Part shown: positions 1-9,160 of the stretch, piece after piece
How the letters are laid out: the number at the start of each line of letters is the position of its first letter
Position numbering within the stretch: position 1 is the first letter of the stretch
Source: Sinohyriopsis cumingii
Taxonomy: Eukaryota > Mollusca > Bivalvia > Unionida > Unionidae
Assembly (NCBI GenBank): GCA_028554795.2
Contig: CM068839.1
Location: 17,498,043-17,562,042 of the forward strand
DNA length: 64,000 nucleotides
Direction of reading: 5' to 3'
Notes under the pieces: generated by a model
Seen by the model: the letters and a program-made list of their open reading frames with translations, nothing else
The model's database searches: none
Told to the model about the DNA's origin: nothing
Program-made: the position numbers and the translations under genes

Positions 1-391
1 GTCCCTTTTTTTTCTTGTATCCTTTTCCCGTTGCCTTTTTTAGTGCCATTCCAGCTGCAGTTCCAACTGCACCGAGTGCTGCGGCTTTTGCTACGGCTGG
101 TGCTGCCGCGGCAATCAACGCCGGTATTGCTGCGAGAAGAGGAAATATTCCACCGGTTTTAGTCATGTCCTTGATAGCTGCAGCAGAGAAATCAAGTCGG
201 ACACCGGTTTTTGCTGTTAGTGCCTTATTAAAATGTTTAAGCTGAGTATTAGTCAACGACAATTTGTTTGGACCACCAGTAATCTGATCTCGTTTTAGTG
301 TTATTGATGTCCCGCACGTGCTTGCGTTCTTTGATTGCAATTTCTTCGTTTGACCGGAAGTCAAGGTGACATTAACATGACTGTATGACAT
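1..391 (-). CDS. pX-like small virion protein, C-terminus beyond the left edge (partial)
   Basis: An ORF reads from an ATG at 391-389 down to base 1, 130 codons with no stop, and is cut by the window edge. The N-terminal half is polar with Lys and Thr and contains a segment starting LSLTNTQLKHF. Residues about 79-118 form a Gly/Ala-rich hydrophobic stretch starting GGIFPLLAAIP, and the visible end is strongly basic (KKATGKGYKKKKG). A polar leader, a hydrophobic GG-F-P-L-L segment and a basic tail resemble the adenovirus pX-like proteins described in adintoviruses and related elements. Those are thought to be membrane-active or DNA-condensing virion components. It lies 28 bp downstream of the capsid gene and is likely a late gene. 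The family assignment rests on architecture and motif memory, not on a search. Confidence 0.6.
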   Translation of the reverse strand, partial: MSYSHVNVTLTSGQTKKLQSKNASTCGTSITLKRDQITGGPNKLSLTNTQLKHFNKALTAKTGVRLDFSAAAIKDMTKTGGIFPLLAAIPALIAAAAPAVAKAAALGAVGTAAGMALKKATGKGYKKKKG

Positions 392-418
392 TATATCCTA
401 AGTTTGATTTTAATTGCG

Positions 419-1759
419 TTACATATTCTCGATTGGAGCGTCGATGACCCTCATTCGTCCGCCAACACCTTCAAGCAGCATTGCTTTATCGGAGAGTATG
501 ACAGCAATCGCTCTGTAACCACCAGCAGGAACACCTACACGAGCTCGGAAATGTAGGTCGACAACAGATTGTTTAACCAGATCAAGATGTTCCAGCGAAA
601 AGTAATAAATCGGATATAAACTCATAAAGTCTCGCTGTGATATTTGCAGGCCAGTGTCTACATTAAGGTCGCGCCCCATAAATGACATCAGACGATGATA
701 CGCGCGTGCGACACGATGATGTTCGAAATCTATTAATATATCCTCAGATGGCTCCTGATGCCCATTTATTCTCAACGAAACTTCAGAAACTCCAAGTGTA
801 TCAAATACCATTGGATTTCTTTCCTGGCTATCTGTTCTAGCACGGTATTGAAATGCAATGAAAATATGTCGTGGTGCTGATACTCCTTGTTGCGATGATA
901 TATGCCATGTAAACAACCCACCATTATCACCCTGAATAACGTCTGTGGTTGTTGTTTTCCAGGATAGCAGTGATTTACCGCCCGTGTCCATGAAAGACAA
1001 CAGTCGTTGTTCTTCGGTGATTGACGGAGACAACACTGGCATCCACAACCACAGTTTAGTTAGTATTACCTGACCAGGGGCAACAGCAGCATCTCGCCAG
1101 ATAGCGTCATTATCATCAGGTTTTCGCACAAGTACAACTGTGTGTTTGGCACCGAATATGACCTTGTGGACATCTCTGCAGAATCCAAAGATGTGAGACA
1201 ATGGAATCACACCTGAGAACTCTTCATCTCCACTTAACATCGATCTACGTGTTGCAAAACCCAAATTAAAATTTTCGTTCATCGATGCAACTGCGTCACC
1301 GGCATTATTCATTGTTACATTCCTGTTCTCGGGGCTGTCGGTTATATCCTTTGCAAACATCATTGATGGTCCGGCTGATCTGGTGTAATCATCCGAGTAT
1401 CTCGCCAACCCGAGAATTGTTGTGGCAACGTCGACGTTATCATGAATTGTTTCAATTTCTTTTCCATCTATCATGTAAATAGCGGATTTAAATAACGCCA
1501 TGATGCCGTTGTTAACAAATCCAACTCGGTCGCCGATTCCGTAGTTAGTGTTATCATTCTTTAAAAGCCTACCTTCAACTTCGATGAAGGCCTCAGCGGG
1601 CAAGAAGTATCTACTTGTATCCTGGACCTGTAGTTCAATTCTTCCGCGTTGGTTAGGATCACGTGCTTCATAAGAATAATATTGAAAATCACGTACAGAA
1701 TCATCTTTAAGTACTGGTTTGGACATATCAAACGCGTCATTGGATTTTCGTGCAAACAT
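419..1759 (-). CDS. Putative double jelly-roll major capsid protein
   Basis: The product is about 446 residues if translation starts at the ATG at 1759-1757, giving an N-terminus MFARKSNDAFDMSKPVLKD. An upstream in-frame ATG at 1810 would add 17 residues and overlap the stop of the preceding gene by 14 bp, so 1759 is preferred. Recognisable stretches include VGFVNNGIMALFKSAIY, VIPLSHIFGFCRDV and TVVLVRKPDDNDAIW. They match my recollection of a capsid-like family seen in endogenous elements of cnidarians, arthropods and molluscs. Size, beta-rich composition and lack of membrane segments fit a double jelly-roll hexon-like shell protein that forms trimeric capsomers. Position next to pX-like and minor virion genes supports this. 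No internal stops or frameshifts are seen. Structure prediction would settle the fold. Confidence 0.65.
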   Translation of the reverse strand: MFARKSNDAFDMSKPVLKDDSVRDFQYYSYEARDPNQRGRIELQVQDTSRYFLPAEAFIEVEGRLLKNDNTNYGIGDRVGFVNNGIMALFKSAIYMIDGKEIETIHDNVDVATTILGLARYSDDYTRSAGPSMMFAKDITDSPENRNVTMNNAGDAVASMNENFNLGFATRRSMLSGDEEFSGVIPLSHIFGFCRDVHKVIFGAKHTVVLVRKPDDNDAIWRDAAVAPGQVILTKLWLWMPVLSPSITEEQRLLSFMDTGGKSLLSWKTTTTDVIQGDNGGLFTWHISSQQGVSAPRHIFIAFQYRARTDSQERNPMVFDTLGVSEVSLRINGHQEPSEDILIDFEHHRVARAYHRLMSFMGRDLNVDTGLQISQRDFMSLYPIYYFSLEHLDLVKQSVVDLHFRARVGVPAGGYRAIAVILSDKAMLLEGVGGRMRVIDAPIENM

Positions 1760-1796
1760 TATTATTATTTGTGATGATCTAATTAAAATGTTATCG

Positions 1797-2255
1797 TCAC
1801 CGGAAACCACTACCAGCTATCAAATTAGCAGTTACACTATCTTGCAACGCTTTGGAGGTAATTCCTGCTGTTGCGATCTCAGCTAATTTCTGATTTACGG
1901 CCTTATTTACTACGCTACTAACATTTGCCGGCATAGCTTCAGTGGATGGTAGTTTTACTGGCACCAACCTCTCGACTGGGTTTTTTTTTCGTATCAGCTG
2001 TGCTAGTCGATCCTTGATTGATTGAAATGCTTTCCCGGCAAGACTACCAACAGTGCCAATGGCTTTATCCTTGACAACATCAGCGGCTTTCATCGCGAAT
2101 TGTTTTGCTAACGGTCCAGCTTTCGGAGCGATTCTTGTGACTAAATCCCTAACAACATCACCGACTCCATCTCCGTAAACAACCTCGTATACTGGTAATC
2201 GTGAGTTTACTACTCTGACACTTCTTGGTCTGCGAAAAGAATCGTGTAGTATCAT
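1797..2255 (-). CDS. Small Ala/Lys-rich virion-associated protein (minor capsid or core candidate)
   Basis: A 152-codon ORF starts at 2255. The N-terminus is basic (about residues 1-20), followed by a Gly/Asp patch (VYGDGVGDVVRDL). Residues about 38-90 are a long amphipathic Ala/Lys/Val stretch with predicted helix character, ending in a basic IRKKNP motif. The C-terminal third is Ala/Val/Thr-rich. There is no signal peptide and no transmembrane segment. In related animal elements a short basic amphipathic protein lies beside the capsid gene and is compared with adenovirus pVI or pVII. Here that is inference from position and composition. Its stop codon lies 37 bp before the preferred capsid start, consistent with co-ordinated expression. 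Confidence 0.5.
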   Translation of the reverse strand: MILHDSFRRPRSVRVVNSRLPVYEVVYGDGVGDVVRDLVTRIAPKAGPLAKQFAMKAADVVKDKAIGTVGSLAGKAFQSIKDRLAQLIRKKNPVERLVPVKLPSTEAMPANVSSVVNKAVNQKLAEIATAGITSKALQDSVTANLIAGSGFR

Positions 2256-2304
2256 TTTATTTAATTATTGTTTATCTAACTGAATTTGCTAGCAAATTTA
2301 ATTA

Positions 2305-3339
2305 TTAGTCGCTGTGGTAACCGTCTGCGAGTTCATCAATGAGCCCCCGGTAGATGCTGATATCCATGATGCCACGCTGAAATAGTCTCTGACAGATATC
2401 TGCGGCTTCATTTATAATTTCCGGAGAATTGTTTCCGGCACGTCTTCCTCCGATGAGAACTTCCAACCGTGATACATCATCGATGATATTATTAGGGCAG
2501 GCAATAAAACCGGATCCTAAACCCTCCCCTGTTGATGGTACAATTCTTGGGGATAAAATGTCTTGAGGCAAACTTTCAGAAGATGTTGTTAAGCTAATTA
2601 TCGGCGACCTAGTTTGTTTGAATTTTTGGCCCCGCGGACTTCCTTCAGATGCAGCCTCGTATTCACTTAACGGAGTTAGGTCAGGATCTATTGCTCTTCG
2701 CCGTGAAGGATATTGTTGTCGTTCTGTGTGTTGCAACGGTGATTTTTCTTCTTGAGGTTGCGATGGTGGAATTTCAAGTTTACGTATAGCATCTACAAGT
2801 CTATCGTATTTTGTATCGTCCCTGCTGATTTGTTTTTTATTTTCACGTATACGATACGAATATTTGATAAAATTATCATCTGTCATAGAACCGTGTTCTG
2901 GGTTTAAAGACACATCTCTTCTAATCAATCCTAACAGTATTGTCTCAGGTAATTTCTCTTCTGGTACATTTTTAAGAAGTTCAATATAATCCGGCGTAAA
3001 TCTTTTGGCGGGGTCAGTAATTCTCCCTGTTACTCGCTTACCAGCAGGTACTGACACAACAACTTCATCGGGTGGAGGCGGGGGTTTAAGTCCAGCTGAA
3101 ATATCCTGTAAAATTTTCCTTTGCTCTATTAAAGCCTCTTTGGTAACAGCTGCGGATTTTTCAGTAGCTTTGGTCACGGGTTTAAATAATTCCTCCGTAG
3201 TCTCTGCAAAGCCTTCCCGTGCTTGCTGTCTTAGTTGTAATTTTTGTCTGACACTATCACGGACAGGAAGAAATTTCTGAATTGCTTCGAGACGTTCTCG
3301 AGCTAATCTAGTCGTATGTGCTTCTCCAATATTTGCCAT
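2305..3339 (-). CDS. Conserved coiled-coil virion/accessory protein of the viral element
   Basis: The ORF has 344 codons and starts at 3339. Residues 1-85 are highly charged and helical, opening MANIGEAHTTRLARERLEAI, with heptad-like Leu/Ala spacing and many Lys/Glu/Gln consistent with a coiled coil. A proline patch (KPPPPPDE, about 84-91) follows, then a basic globular part, a Ser/Pro/Arg-rich low-complexity segment (about 195-270) and a conserved-looking C-terminal helical domain containing RLEVLIGGRRAGNNSPEI. Proteins with a similar N-terminus and a C-terminal AGNNSPEI-type motif accompany capsid genes in other animal elements as far as I recall, without known function. It is the first gene of the visible block and is divergent from the hairpin-rich segment beyond 3340. 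Confidence 0.55.
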   Translation of the reverse strand: MANIGEAHTTRLARERLEAIQKFLPVRDSVRQKLQLRQQAREGFAETTEELFKPVTKATEKSAAVTKEALIEQRKILQDISAGLKPPPPPDEVVVSVPAGKRVTGRITDPAKRFTPDYIELLKNVPEEKLPETILLGLIRRDVSLNPEHGSMTDDNFIKYSYRIRENKKQISRDDTKYDRLVDAIRKLEIPPSQPQEEKSPLQHTERQQYPSRRRAIDPDLTPLSEYEAASEGSPRGQKFKQTRSPIISLTTSSESLPQDILSPRIVPSTGEGLGSGFIACPNNIIDDVSRLEVLIGGRRAGNNSPEIINEAADICQRLFQRGIMDISIYRGLIDELADGYHSD

Positions 3340-3735
3340 TATTTATTTGTCAATGATTTAATTCCGCTAACATAAAAATGTTTTTCCTTGGAAACTCATT
3401 TCCCAGAGCAGCAGAGGGGATGGACCCGACCCATGGATTTTTCAATAACGACCCCGCCACGGAAACTGTTTCAGATTTATTGAAGTAACCCAAGTTGTCA
3501 GTGCAAACTCAACGAGTTTGTCCCTGGAAACTCTTCGAGTTTTCGGGGGACATTTTTTTTTGTCCTGTATTCTGAATAGAAGGGTTTATTTCGTCGAAAT
3601 AAGCCCTCTATCGAGGAATAGTTTCCTGGAGGGGTTTATTGTGCAAAAAGTTTCGGTCTGTACAGCCCCTCTGCTGCTATTATGTATGGTGGTAATTAGG
3701 TCTTTTTTATTTTACACTGGTGGATATGGCTAATT
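3340..3735. promoter_or_regulatory. Hairpin-rich non-coding segment at the edge of the viral element
   Basis: No ORF is convincing here. A 13-bp inverted repeat, AGCAGCAGAGGGG, lies at 3407-3419 with its complement at 3666-3678. Inside it are a hairpin at 3504-3520 (7-bp stem, AAC loop), a hairpin at 3528-3542 (6-bp stem, TTC loop, same AAACTC/GAGTTT stem), and a nearly perfect 13-bp-arm palindrome at 3581-3607. GGAAACT occurs at 3390, 3461 and 3526, and inverted at 3620-3626. Such density suggests a promoter, origin or remnant of a terminal repeat; which one cannot be told from sequence alone. Confidence 0.5.
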
Positions 3736-4332
3736 TCAGTTCCCTATCATATAATAACCTATATTTTCCCTGCATGCATCATGATGCACATATTAATGTT
3801 ATGCAGCGTGCTTCTCCTGAAAATATTTGACTAAATATGCATAGCCTCATTGTGTAATTTATGATGGCAGTGCTTTTAGCTTGTCATAATTATTCTCTTT
3901 TTTTGGAATATAACTTTTTAAATCGATCTTTTAGTTGAATGTGATTATAACATTCACTCATTCTTCCACACCATTTCTTCATTTATTTCACCAAATGTGC
4001 CACACAGCCACAGAAGCAGAATCAATAGTATCTGGAGGAATATCACTCCTTGTATGCCTTTTCGTACTGAAAGCAGCAATAGCAATGCTATGATTGATTA
4101 ATTACCTGTGTCTATTGCTAGTCATAAATATCTTAGAACCATAGAAATCTCCATGATTAGGATGCCATGTAGCTTAAAATAGGGTAATTTGAAGACCATT
4201 TGATTGTCTATGTTTATTTTTATTTGAGGTGAACAGAATTACATACAAACCTGATCTGTCAGTTTTTGTCATGATAAAATGGGGTTTCTGACAATACCCT
4301 GACAAGGAACAGATATCACACTGTCATTGCAT
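3736..4332. other. AT-rich non-coding DNA, nothing recognised
   Basis: This stretch has no sustained ORF, repeat or splice-flanked exon that I can support. It marks the return to host-like composition after the viral block. I looked here for an exon of domain I S6 and did not see one. Confidence 0.5.
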
Positions 4333-4860
4333 CAATATCACACTAACATGACATGGATAATTCACTGATAACACACTGACATCAACTGACATGACACTTA
4401 GAGTACTCTGACAACAAACAAACATCACACTGCCAATGCATCAATATCACACTGACATGACATGGATAATTTACTGATAACACACTGGCATCAACTGACA
4501 TGACACTTACAATACTCTGAAAAGAAACAGATATCACACTGCAAATGCATCAATATCACACTAACATAACATGGATAATTCACTGGTAACACACTGACAT
4601 CAACTGATATTATACTTACAATACCCTGAAAAGTAAATGACATCACACTGAAGATACACTAACATCAGCCTGACAACACACTGATGATAAACTAACATCA
4701 GCCTGACAACACACTGATGATAAACTAACATCAGCCTAACAAAAAACTCAAGATACACTAACATCAGCCTGACAACACACTGATGATAAACTAACATCAG
4801 CCAGACAATAAACTCAAGATACACTAACATCAGCCTGACAACACACTGAGATCACACTGC
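4333..4860. repeat. Two adjoining minisatellites (about 110-bp and about 32-bp units)
   Basis: Three copies of a unit of about 110 bp begin with CAATATCACACT at 4333, 4442 and 4551. From about 4655 a shorter unit built on AACTAACATCAGCCTGACAA repeats about six times. Both share the ACACTGACATCA theme, so the second probably arose from the first. Bases 4861-5284 continue with scattered related words and no gene. Confidence 0.8.
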
Positions 4861-5296
4861 CAATACACTGGTAAGAGAAACTCAGTTCCTTGTATAGTGT
4901 AGGTTTATGGAAATACACTAATAAATGCTGGAATTACACTGGAATTGAAGAATTCAAATCTAGTACTAAATTGGAGCTAAACTGGATTGACATTGGCAAG
5001 TCTCGGTCCATACATTTGATTGATTTTTCCATCTGACAGTATACTGGTGATAATAAAAACTAGCATGGTGTCAGCCTCTTACCAGTATGCTGATAGCTTG
5101 ATACTCTTACCGGTATGTTGTCAGAGCATCAAACAACACACTATACACTGCTTTAATAATATTGGAAAAACTGATTTCCATATATTGTCAATTTTTGTCA
5201 GTGCAATCCTGAAACAAGAATATGCTAAGTGTATTAGCAGTGTCATTTTTTGCCACAAAGTGACAAATATTAGCTTGTAATTACTGACATTTAACA

Positions 5297-5540
5297 GGGG
5301 CCCCGAGTGGCCGAGTGGTCTAAAGCGCTCTCCGTTATGGATCACTGCCATCTCACCTCTGTCTGCGTGGGTTCAAGTCTCGGATTCGGCTAATGTGGGT
5401 ATGTGAGAAAGCTTGCCAGTAGCTTCTCATGGGTCAGTGGTTCTTTCCAGGGTTTTCCCGGGTTCTTCCTCCACCATTAATACTGGCCGCCATGTATAGC
5501 CTATCTTGTGCTGAAAAATGGCGTTAAACCCTACAACAAC
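5297..5540 (+). mobile_element. tRNA-derived SINE with Meta-SINE-like tail, copy 1
   Basis: The element begins GGGGCCCCGAGTGGCCGAG. A tRNA Leu/Ser-like box A (TGGCCGAGTGGTCTAAAGCG) and a box B (GGTTCAAGTCTC) lie in the head. The body and tail contain CCACCATTAATACTGGCCGC and GGCGTTAAACCC followed by ACAAC repeats, the pattern of the animal Meta-SINE domain. It is flanked by a perfect 12-bp target-site duplication, TGACATTTAACA, at 5285-5296 and 5541-5552. The intact duplication indicates a fairly recent insertion. Confidence 0.9.
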
Positions 5541-5589
5541 TGACATTTAACACATGTTTAAGGACCTGGTTACATGATCTAGGATCATA

Positions 5590-5852
5590 TTTGAGTATAT
5601 AATAAAACTTCACACATATTTCATTTTTGAGACAAGTCTATTTTGATAAAGCTACACTCATTTATCATTGAGACAAGTCAAATTGTGATAAAGCCACACA
5701 TGTTATTTTCAGACAAGTCAAATGTGATAATAAAGCTACACACATATTTCATTTTGAGACAAGTCGAATGTGATAAGCAACATACATATTTCGTTTTGAG
5801 GCAAGTAAAATTTGATAAAGCTACACTCCTATTTCATTTTGAGACAAGATAA
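5590..5852. repeat. Minisatellite of about 43-bp units
   Basis: Around six imperfect copies carry TTTTGAGACAAGTCAAATG followed by GATAAAGCTACACAC. ORFs through it come from the repeat and are not genes. Bases 5853-6460 hold no recognised feature. Confidence 0.75.
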
Positions 5853-6462
5853 AATGGCCACTTAGAATTTGTTATAAGGTTGAAGAAAACAAAACTCTGA
5901 CAGGATTCAAAATATGATACCTTACACATGATCCATCCACTGAGGAAATCCAAATGTTGGAAACAGTATGGAAAATTTGATAAATTATACAAAATTACAT
6001 GATTAATATAACATTATTTTGTTTTAAAAAGTAACTTTTTCATGTAGAGCACAGATAAGTACCTTTATGATCAATTATCTTTTTCATGAAGAGCCCAGCT
6101 GAGTACCATGATCAGTTACCTTTAAAATTAGCATGTTGTTATGTATGATTCTTCAGAGCTAAACTGTGAAGGTACTCCCTTGTAGTACTCATATCGTCTT
6201 AAAGTAGATATGCCCCCATTCATGAAAGTGAAGATGAAGCAAACTTACTCATTACTTAGGTGATGCTTTGTTTGAGCTAAAATTAATGCTGCAATGTCAC
6301 TTTGTGGCATGATTTTAAAACTCTGAAACACTTTATGAAAAATAATCTAAAATATTCTTTCTTCTTTAAGATGACATCACACATTATTTCAAACTGAATT
6401 ACACTTGCTTTGAACTCAATAATAACTCACTGTTCATAATTACCAATATATTGCTACATCTG

Positions 6463-6928
6463 GTAACACACTAACAACACACTGTTAATAATTACCAGTC
6501 CTTTACCATGTCTGGTAAAACACTAACAACACACTGTTAATAATTACCAGTCTTTTACCATGTCTGGTAAATCACATACAATACACTGTTAATAATTACC
6601 AGTCTATTACCATGTCTGGCAAAACACTAACAACACACTTAATAATTGCCAGTCTTTTACCATGTCTGATAAAACACTAACAACACACTGTTAATAATTA
6701 CCAGTCTTTTACCATGTCTGATAAAACACTAAGAACACTCTGTTAATAATTACCAGTCAATTACCATGTCTGATAAAACACTAACAACACACTGTTAATA
6801 ATTACCAGTCTATTACCATGTCTGGTAAAACACTAACAACACACTGTTAATAATTGCCAGTCTTTTACCATGTCTGATAAAACACTAACAACACACTGTT
6901 AATAATTACCAGTCTTTTACCATGTCTG
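6463..6928. repeat. Minisatellite of 52-bp units
   Basis: About nine copies of a 52-bp unit contain TTACCAGTCTTTTACCATGT and AAAACACTAACAACACACTG. The array is interrupted by the SINE at 6929-7180 and resumes for one partial copy at 7181-7200. Confidence 0.85.
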
Positions 6929-7180
6929 CAGGGGCCCCAAGTGGCCGAGTGGTCTAAAGCGCTCTCCGTTACGGATCACTGCCATCTCACCTTTGTCTGC
7001 ATGGGTTCGAGTCTCGGATTCAGCCAATGTGGGTATGTGAGAAAGCTTGCCAGTAGCTTCTCATGGGTCGGTGGTTCTTTCCGGTATTTTCCCAGGTTCT
7101 TCCTCCACCATTAATACTGGCTGCCATGTATAGCCTATCTTATGCTGAAAAATGGCGTTAAACCCTACAACAACTACAAC
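6929..7180 (+). mobile_element. tRNA-derived SINE with Meta-SINE-like tail, copy 2
   Basis: It has the same head, body and ACAAC tail as the copy at 5297, with few differences. A 13-bp duplication, TTTACCATGTCTG, at 6916-6928 and 7181-7193 shows it inserted into a unit of the 52-bp minisatellite. The array is therefore older than the insertion. Confidence 0.9.
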
Positions 7181-7200
7181 TTTACCATGTCTGGTAGAAT

Positions 7201-7915
7201 GCTGACAGTACATTCGTTTTACAATGACAGTATATTGACACAACACTGACAGATCATTATCAGTAGCTAAGTAATTCAGTACTGACATTCACAATTGGTT
7301 GAATTAAACATGAGTATAATATGTACTAAAATGGTGGTAGTCTCCAAGGTCAAACTTAGAAAGGACAAGATCATACTTGATAAACATATGTCCCAAAAGA
7401 GGCCAGTATTTCATCTACAAAATTTTAATTGGAGAAGAAATGGACTTTTTGGAATAAAATATTTATACGTTTTCAATATGTGCCAAGAAGTGAGATTGCT
7501 CTATTAATTTTAGCTAAAATAAAGCAACAAGTCATTTTATTAAATTTTTAATCATTTGGAGGGGAATGGAAAGTTGGGCCTTTTTAAAATAAAATCAACC
7601 ACAGAGCACAAGTGAGTTCCTTTACAGTTTTTATTCCTAGCTCATGTAAACAGGATTTTAAATATACTATCCACGTCATGTATTGGGTTTACCAATATGA
7701 CCAGTGATTGGAAGACCTGCAGCAAGGAATATTGCTTATCAAACCCAGCCTTCTCATTTAGTCTAATATTTATGATTTTATATAGTGTATTTGCCTCAGT
7801 AAAAGTTTGTGTCCAACCATAGATAGTATGGATTGCTTATTTGACATAAGAATTGATGTAATGAGTAGACTGAGGTCTGCTGACAGTCACTGTGTTGATC
7901 AGTGCTTATTCTGTT
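7201..7915. other. Non-coding DNA, nothing recognised
   Basis: Short ORFs occur (for example 7295-7507 on +) but have no recognisable domain, and no splice-flanked exon is seen. Confidence 0.45.
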
Positions 7916-8110
7916 TACAGTTGAGCATAGTGTTCTCTCACTGAGTACAGTGCTCAAAAAATTCTGTTTACAGCTGAGTATAGTGCTCTGTAATGCTGTT
8001 TACAGTTGAGCATAATGTTCTCTTGCTGAGTACAGTGTTCTATAAAATTATGTTTACATTTGAGTATTGTGTTCTCTTTCACTGAGTGCAATGCTCTCTC
8101 ACTATCATGC
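7916..8110. repeat. Short minisatellite of about 60-65-bp units
   Basis: About three imperfect copies contain CTGTTTACAGTTGAGCATA and GTTCTCTCACTGAGTACAGT. The array lies about 370 bp upstream of the AID exon. Confidence 0.65.
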
Positions 8111-8483
8111 TGTTTATGGAGCCATAATTGTGGACTGTCTTTTATACAAGGCCACTTATATTTAGATATTCTATACATAAAATTGCTATTAAATAATTAA
8201 TTGTCCATACCTACCTTATATTTTTATGTTTTTCTTTACATCCTTGTGAACTTTCAAGGCATTCTCTCTCCTTCAGAACTTGTTACAGTCCTGACCAATT
8301 CAGGCCCAAATATCTCATTGGCCATTCTGATTTATTTTACCAATCATTGAGAACTTGTTAATCTTTCTTTGACATAATCAGCTGCCTTTAAGAAATTCAC
8401 CTGATTGGCCACCCCACCCCACCCCCATAAATAAGGCAAAACACTTCTTGGATTTATGCTGCTTAATTATTTGTCTTTTACAG

Positions 8484-8599
8484 AGAATTTGCCAAAGAAA
8501 GAGAGAGAGTAGAAAACCGCAGGGCTTTCTTCAAACTCCGCAGAAGGCAGCAGTTAGATCGAGAACTAAATGGCTACTTAGAGTGGATATGCAAAGCAG
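8484..8599 (+). CDS. Cav2: CaV2 exon: I-II linker start with alpha-interaction domain
   Basis: This 116-nt exon lies between a TTTTACAG acceptor and a GTGAGG donor. It is entered one base before a codon boundary and left at phase 1. It encodes [15 protein letters not shown], a basic stretch (FKLRRRQ), then [18 protein letters not shown] (the last Glu is completed by the next exon), the AID that binds the cytoplasmic beta subunit. The family consensus is QQ-E--L-GY--WI---E. Every anchor is kept except the first Glu, which is Asp here, a mild change. The Tyr and Trp that plug into the beta-subunit groove are present. It directly follows domain I S6 in the protein; the preceding exon was not found in the window. 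Confidence 0.95.
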
Positions 8600-9110
8600 G
8601 TGAGGATATTGTTAATAATAATGATACTAATCACTAAAAATTTTCAGTCAATATTAAGTATAGTGAAATTGGGAGCTATTCATCTTGAATCTAGCAAACA
8701 ATTTCATAAAATCTCTTTCTTTCTGACTGCAGGTTTTTATTCTGAAATAATGAACTCTAAAAAAACAAAAGTTTGAAAATGAAGATGATAAAATTATGTT
8801 CTGTGATTTAATAATAAGCCAATAACAAGTAAGCTATTCATGTGAATGATTGTTTATGCTTTTAAATAAATGTAGAAAAATTGCCAACAATTCTTCAATT
8901 TCAAAATATGAACAAATACATGTATTACTATTCCTTAATGAAATTATGTTCAGTTTAACCATATCTCCTGATTAAATAATGGATTTAAAAAAATGCCTGG
9001 CTTAATTAATAGAGGTTATTACTAAAGATGAGTTTCATTTTTCTTGGTAAATGGAGATAACAATGTTTGAAGTTTTTCTAAAAGTCACTGTCATTTCTGA
9101 GGCTGAATTG

Positions 9111-9160
<50 letters not shown>

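Larger units (their letters stand above)
1..3735 (-). mobile_element. Endogenous polinton-like/adintovirus-like DNA virus fragment (structural gene block)
   Basis: Four minus-strand ORFs are packed head to tail with only 20-50 bp between them, unlike the gene-poor DNA to the right, and the base composition is visibly less AT-rich. The order in transcription direction is coiled-coil protein, small Ala/Lys-rich protein, putative double jelly-roll capsid protein, pX-like protein. This set is typical of virion modules in animal polinton-like and adinto-like elements. No polymerase, integrase, ATPase or protease gene is visible; they would have to lie left of base 1 or be lost. The three complete ORFs are intact over 152-446 codons, which suggests a young insertion or recent activity. 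The right boundary, around 3735, is inferred from the end of the hairpin-rich segment and the shift to AT-rich DNA. Confidence 0.7.

Noticed and set aside
15..245. 76-codon Ala-rich + strand ORF
   Set aside because: It is the antisense shadow of the pX-like minus-strand ORF, which reads through the same region with a better composition and context.
1285..1482. 65-codon + strand ORF inside the capsid gene
   Set aside because: Antisense shadow of the capsid ORF.
5297..5400. tRNA gene (Leu/Ser-like) at the SINE head
   Set aside because: Box A and B are present, but the sequence is the head of a multi-copy SINE with a tail and target-site duplications, and a proper cloverleaf is not maintained.
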